A DNA stretch of 9,042 bases from Roseburia sp. Its GTDB lineage: Bacteria > Bacillota > Clostridia > Lachnospirales > Lachnospiraceae. Both the position numbers and the translations under genes were made by a program. The stretch's first letter is position 1. Every line of letters begins with the position of its first letter. Shown piece after piece: positions 6,685 through 9,042 of this stretch. The notes beneath the pieces are model-generated. The model was not told the origin of the DNA. It did not search any database and saw nothing but the letters and a program-made list of their open reading frames with translations. Location of the stretch: positions 1 to 9,042 of the forward strand of contig JAUUNJ010000085.1 of the NCBI GenBank assembly GCA_030844625.1. The letters run 5' to 3'.

Positions 6685-8517
6685 ATGATTAGAGAAAACG
6701 TAAGAAATATTGCCATAATTGCCCATGTAGACCATGGCAAGACAACTTTAGTAGATGAATTATTAAAACAGAGCGGTGTTTTCCGTGAGAATCAGGAAGT
6801 TGCCGAAAGAGTAATGGATTCTAATGACATTGAAAGAGAAAGAGGTATCACGATTCTTTCCAAGAATACTGCAGTTACTTATAAAGATACAAAAATTAAC
6901 ATTATTGATACTCCGGGACATGCTGATTTTGGCGGGGAGGTTGAGCGTGTACTTAAGATGGTTAACGGTGTTGTGCTCGTAGTCGATGCATTTGAGGGTG
7001 CGATGCCACAGACAAGATTTGTTTTAAAAAAAGCATTGGAATTAAGTCTGCCTGTTATTGTCTGCATCAATAAAATTGACAGACCGGAGGCAAGGCCCGA
7101 TGAAGTGATTGACGAAGTTCTTGAATTATTTATTGAATTGGATGCCAATGAGGATCAATTGGAGTGCCCATTTGTTTTTGCGTCAGCAAAACAGGGATTT
7201 GCCACAATGGACTTAGAGGAAGCCTCAGAAGACATGAAACCGCTGTTTGAGACAATTATTGATTATATTCCGGCACCGGAAGGAGATCCGGAAGCAGATA
7301 CACAGGTGCTGATCAGTACAATTGACTATAATGATTATGTGGGACGTATTGGTGTAGGAAAAATAGATAATGGTACGCTGAAAGTTAATCAGGATGCTGT
7401 TCTAGTGAACCATCACGAACCGGATAAGCAGAAAAAAGTAAAAATCAGCAAGCTTTATGAGTTTGACGGATTAAATAAAGTGGAAGTGAATGAGGCAACT
7501 GTGGGAGCCATTGTTGCCATTTCGGGTATTGCAGATATTCATATTGGAGATACCATCTGTTCCATGGATAACCCACAGCCAATTCCGTTCCAGAAAATTT
7601 CGGAGCCAACAATCTCCATGAATTTTATGGTCAATGACAGTCCGCTGGCAGGACAGGAAGGGAAATTTGTCACGTCACGTCACCTTCGTGAAAGACTTTT
7701 CCGTGAACTTAACACAGATGTAAGTTTGAGAGTAGAAGAGACAGAGGACATGGATGCCTTTAAGGTTTCCGGTCGTGGAGAACTTCATCTTTCTGTTCTG
7801 ATTGAGAATATGAGAAGAGAAGGCTATGAGTTTGCAGTAAGCAAAGCAGAGGTAATTTATAAAGAAGATGAACGGGGCAAGAAATTAGAGCCGATGGAAA
7901 TCTGTTATATTGATGTACCCGATGAATTTTCCGGTGCGATTATTGAAAAATTAAGTAACCGTAAGGGTGAACTTCAGGGAATGGCACCTACACAGGGCGG
8001 TTATACAAGAATGGAATTTGCAATTCCGTCAAGAGGTCTTATCGGTTACAGAGGTCAGTTCATGACTGATACAAAAGGTAACGGAATCATGAATACGGTA
8101 TTTGACGACTATGGTCCTTATAAAGGAGAAATCCAGTATAGAAAACAGGGATCGCTCATTGCTTTTGAGGCAGGTGAGGCAATCACATATGGATTGTTTA
8201 ATGCACAGGAAAGAGGAACCTTGTTTATCGGACCTGGGGAAAAGGTATACTCGGGAATGATTGTTGGTCAGACCGGAAGAGCAGAAGATATCGAAATTAA
8301 CGTATGTAAGACAAAGCATCTTTCCAATACAAGAACATCCAGTTCCGATGAAGCATTAAGATTGGTGCCAAAGAAAGTATTAAGTCTGGAACAGGCATTG
8401 GAATTTATTGACACAGATGAGCTTTTGGAGATAACTCCTGAGAATCTTCGAATCAGAAAGAAGATATTAGACCCGACGCTTAGAAAGAGAGCAAACATCA
8501 GAAAAAATAACCAGTAG
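6685..8517 (+). CDS. typA: Translational GTPase TypA/BipA
   Basis: TypA (BipA) is a ribosome-associated GTPase of the EF-G/LepA group, linked by family studies to ribosome assembly and growth under stress such as cold. The start chosen is ATG 6685, with TGGAG (6674-6678) 6 nt upstream, giving MIRENVRNIAIIAHVDHGKT. The in-frame ATG 6673 would add four residues, but the only purine-rich site before it (AGGCGG) is 1 nt away. The product is 610 residues, the usual length. GTPase motifs are G1 AHVDHGKT (13-20), switch I RERGIT with T56, G3 DTPGH (75-79), G4 NKID (129-132) and G5 SAK (167-169). A beta-barrel domain II follows at about 205-290, then EF-G-like domain III with SGRGELHLSVLIENMRREG, the domain V-like segment around 400-480 (YIDVPDEFSGAIIEKL), and the BipA-specific C-terminal domain with the SRGLIGYR loop. 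No lesion is seen. Confidence 0.97.
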   Translation: MIRENVRNIAIIAHVDHGKTTLVDELLKQSGVFRENQEVAERVMDSNDIERERGITILSKNTAVTYKDTKINIIDTPGHADFGGEVERVLKMVNGVVLVVDAFEGAMPQTRFVLKKALELSLPVIVCINKIDRPEARPDEVIDEVLELFIELDANEDQLECPFVFASAKQGFATMDLEEASEDMKPLFETIIDYIPAPEGDPEADTQVLISTIDYNDYVGRIGVGKIDNGTLKVNQDAVLVNHHEPDKQKKVKISKLYEFDGLNKVEVNEATVGAIVAISGIADIHIGDTICSMDNPQPIPFQKISEPTISMNFMVNDSPLAGQEGKFVTSRHLRERLFRELNTDVSLRVEETEDMDAFKVSGRGELHLSVLIENMRREGYEFAVSKAEVIYKEDERGKKLEPMEICYIDVPDEFSGAIIEKLSNRKGELQGMAPTQGGYTRMEFAIPSRGLIGYRGQFMTDTKGNGIMNTVFDDYGPYKGEIQYRKQGSLIAFEAGEAITYGLFNAQERGTLFIGPGEKVYSGMIVGQTGRAEDIEINVCKTKHLSNTRTSSSDEALRLVPKKVLSLEQALEFIDTDELLEITPENLRIRKKILDPTLRKRANIRKNNQ

Positions 8518-8555
8518 GATTTGTATAAGAACGAATATGTAAGGAATCAGAAAAG

Positions 8556-8597
8556 GAAACAAGCCTCTTAATTTTAAGAAGTATTGTTTCTTTTTTT
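8556..8597 (+). terminator. Rho-independent terminator of typA
   Basis: GAAACAA (8556-8562) pairs with TTGTTTC (8584-8590). The inner segment TCTTAA pairs with TTAAGA around a short T-rich loop, with a few mismatches between the two helices. A run of seven T (8591-8597) follows. It starts 39 nt after the typA stop. Confidence 0.85.
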
Positions 8598-8637
8598 GTA
8601 TATAGAAAATTTAATATAGCAATTACTAAAAAATATC

Positions 8638-8665
8638 TTGAAAATGTGAATACAAATGTTATACT
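8638..8665 (+). promoter_or_regulatory. Orphan promoter with extended -10
   Basis: TTGAAA (8638-8643), 16 nt, then TATACT (8660-8665), with TG at 8657-8658 placed for an extended -10. Its architecture is the same as the typA promoter at 6591-6618. Transcription would start near 8672. No gene with a ribosome binding site follows before the terminator at 8739-8772. Confidence 0.6.
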
Positions 8666-8671
8666 GAAATT

Positions 8672-8772
8672 AAATTAGTGAACGGATTAAAATGGGGGAT
8701 TATAAATAAAATACTAGTTTATGAAAAATATAGTTATTAAATCTCCTGTTGCGTAAGTAGCAGGAGATTTTT
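8672..8772 (+). ncRNA. Candidate small RNA or attenuated leader of about 100 nt
   Basis: The unit runs from the predicted start of the orphan promoter to the end of the terminator T run. Frames inside it are tiny: ATG 8692 gives 5 codons, ATG 8721 gives 11 and GTG 8678 gives 20, none with a correctly spaced ribosome binding site. TGGGGGAT (8693-8700) can pair with ATCTCCTG (8741-8748) using three G-U pairs. That would compete with the terminator stem, so an antiterminator arrangement is conceivable. I do not recognise any known riboswitch, T-box or 6S RNA. Existence of the RNA is inferred from promoter and terminator only. Confidence 0.4.
8739..8772 (+). terminator. Rho-independent terminator not attached to a gene
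   Basis: A perfect 10-bp stem, AAATCTCCTG (8739-8748) with CAGGAGATTT (8761-8770), closes a 12-nt loop and is followed by a T run to 8772. The descending arm contains AGGAG (8762-8766), which would be hidden in the stem; an ATG 10 nt later (8777) opens only a 10-codon frame. Confidence 0.85.
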
Positions 8773-8895
8773 GTATATGTACGTAGGTATCAATCTTTCC
8801 GATGGGTAATAATTGTCATAATGAATGAGAAGGTTTGGGGCTCAATTTAACAAAACTTTAAGTAAGAAAAATTTTTTCGTTAAAATAAAAACATT

Positions 8896-9042
8896 GGAGG
8901 TGAATTAAAAATAAGAATATAAAAATATTTTAAGGTTATTCCGAAATCCGGAAAAGATGCAATCCAGACAAGTTACGTACAGTAAAAAATCACAGAATCT
9001 AATAGATGTATTAGAGATATTACAGTTTATACAGAGTTAATA
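8896..9042 (+). pseudogene. Possible decayed gene start running off the window
   Basis: GGAGGTGA (8896-8903) is a strong Shine-Dalgarno, and 7 nt after it, where a start is expected, stands ATA (8911) instead of ATG. Read in that frame, a TAA comes at codon 4, then KYFKVIPKSGKDAIQTSY..., a second TAA at 8983-8985, then an open stretch to the window end (KITESNRCIRDITVYTELI). This looks protein-like and would need three point changes from an intact gene. A rival frame is open from 8915 to its stop at 9038-9040 and contains ATG 8957 (27 codons, weak ribosome binding site). I recognise neither product. The stretch 8773-8895 before it holds no gene; TAAAAT at 8881-8886 is a weak -10 candidate. 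Confidence 0.25.

Noticed and set aside
8777..8809. 10-codon frame after the orphan terminator, with AGGAG in the hairpin
   Set aside because: It is too short, the ribosome binding site would be buried in the terminator stem, and spacing of 10 nt is loose; chance is the simpler explanation.
8957..9040. 27-codon frame from ATG 8957
   Set aside because: The ribosome binding site is weak and the product is unrecognised; it competes with another reading of the same stretch, so I did not call it as a gene.

Overview
The window looks like a chromosomal segment of a low-G+C, endospore-forming Clostridia, most likely a gut Lachnospiraceae. The evidence is the spoVA sporulation genes, clostridial-type glutamate dehydrogenase and class A penicillin-binding protein sequences, AT-rich spacers, and strong AGGAGG-type ribosome binding sites. 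This taxonomic call is inference from protein character; no marker gene such as rRNA is present. All the large genes are recognisable core genes. There is no CRISPR array, tRNA, rRNA, insertion sequence or phage module.

Layout: (1) 2-1374, the end of a spoVA operon on the + strand: spoVAD (5' end outside the window) and spoVAE, separated by a 59-nt spacer that carries a degenerate 7-bp tandem repeat. (2) 1375-1652, a spacer with a terminator-like hairpin, then a good sigma-A promoter and two inverted repeats. (3) 1653-2987, gdhA, a hexameric-type glutamate dehydrogenase, probably NADP-linked. (4) 3039-3139, two back-to-back terminators where gdhA meets a convergent gene. (5) 3141-5711 on the - strand, a complete class A (bifunctional) penicillin-binding protein. 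(6) 5712-5948, a divergent promoter region. (7) 5949-6578, yigZ (IMPACT/UPF0029 family). (8) 6685-8517, typA/bipA, the ribosome-associated GTPase, with its own promoter. (9) 8518-9042, 525 nt with no intact gene. It holds the typA terminator, an orphan promoter plus terminator about 100 nt apart (candidate small RNA or attenuated leader), and a strong Shine-Dalgarno with no usable start codon, which may mark a decayed gene running off the end of the window.

Functionally the genes are housekeeping: SpoVA proteins move dipicolinic acid into the forespore; GdhA links ammonium and 2-oxoglutarate to glutamate; the penicillin-binding protein builds peptidoglycan; YigZ and TypA are both tied by family knowledge to translation. 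I see no convincing new multi-gene system. The parts most worth a second look are non-coding: the orphan promoter/terminator unit and decayed gene at 8638-9042, the paired inverted repeats in the gdhA leader, and the heptamer repeat inside the spoVA operon.
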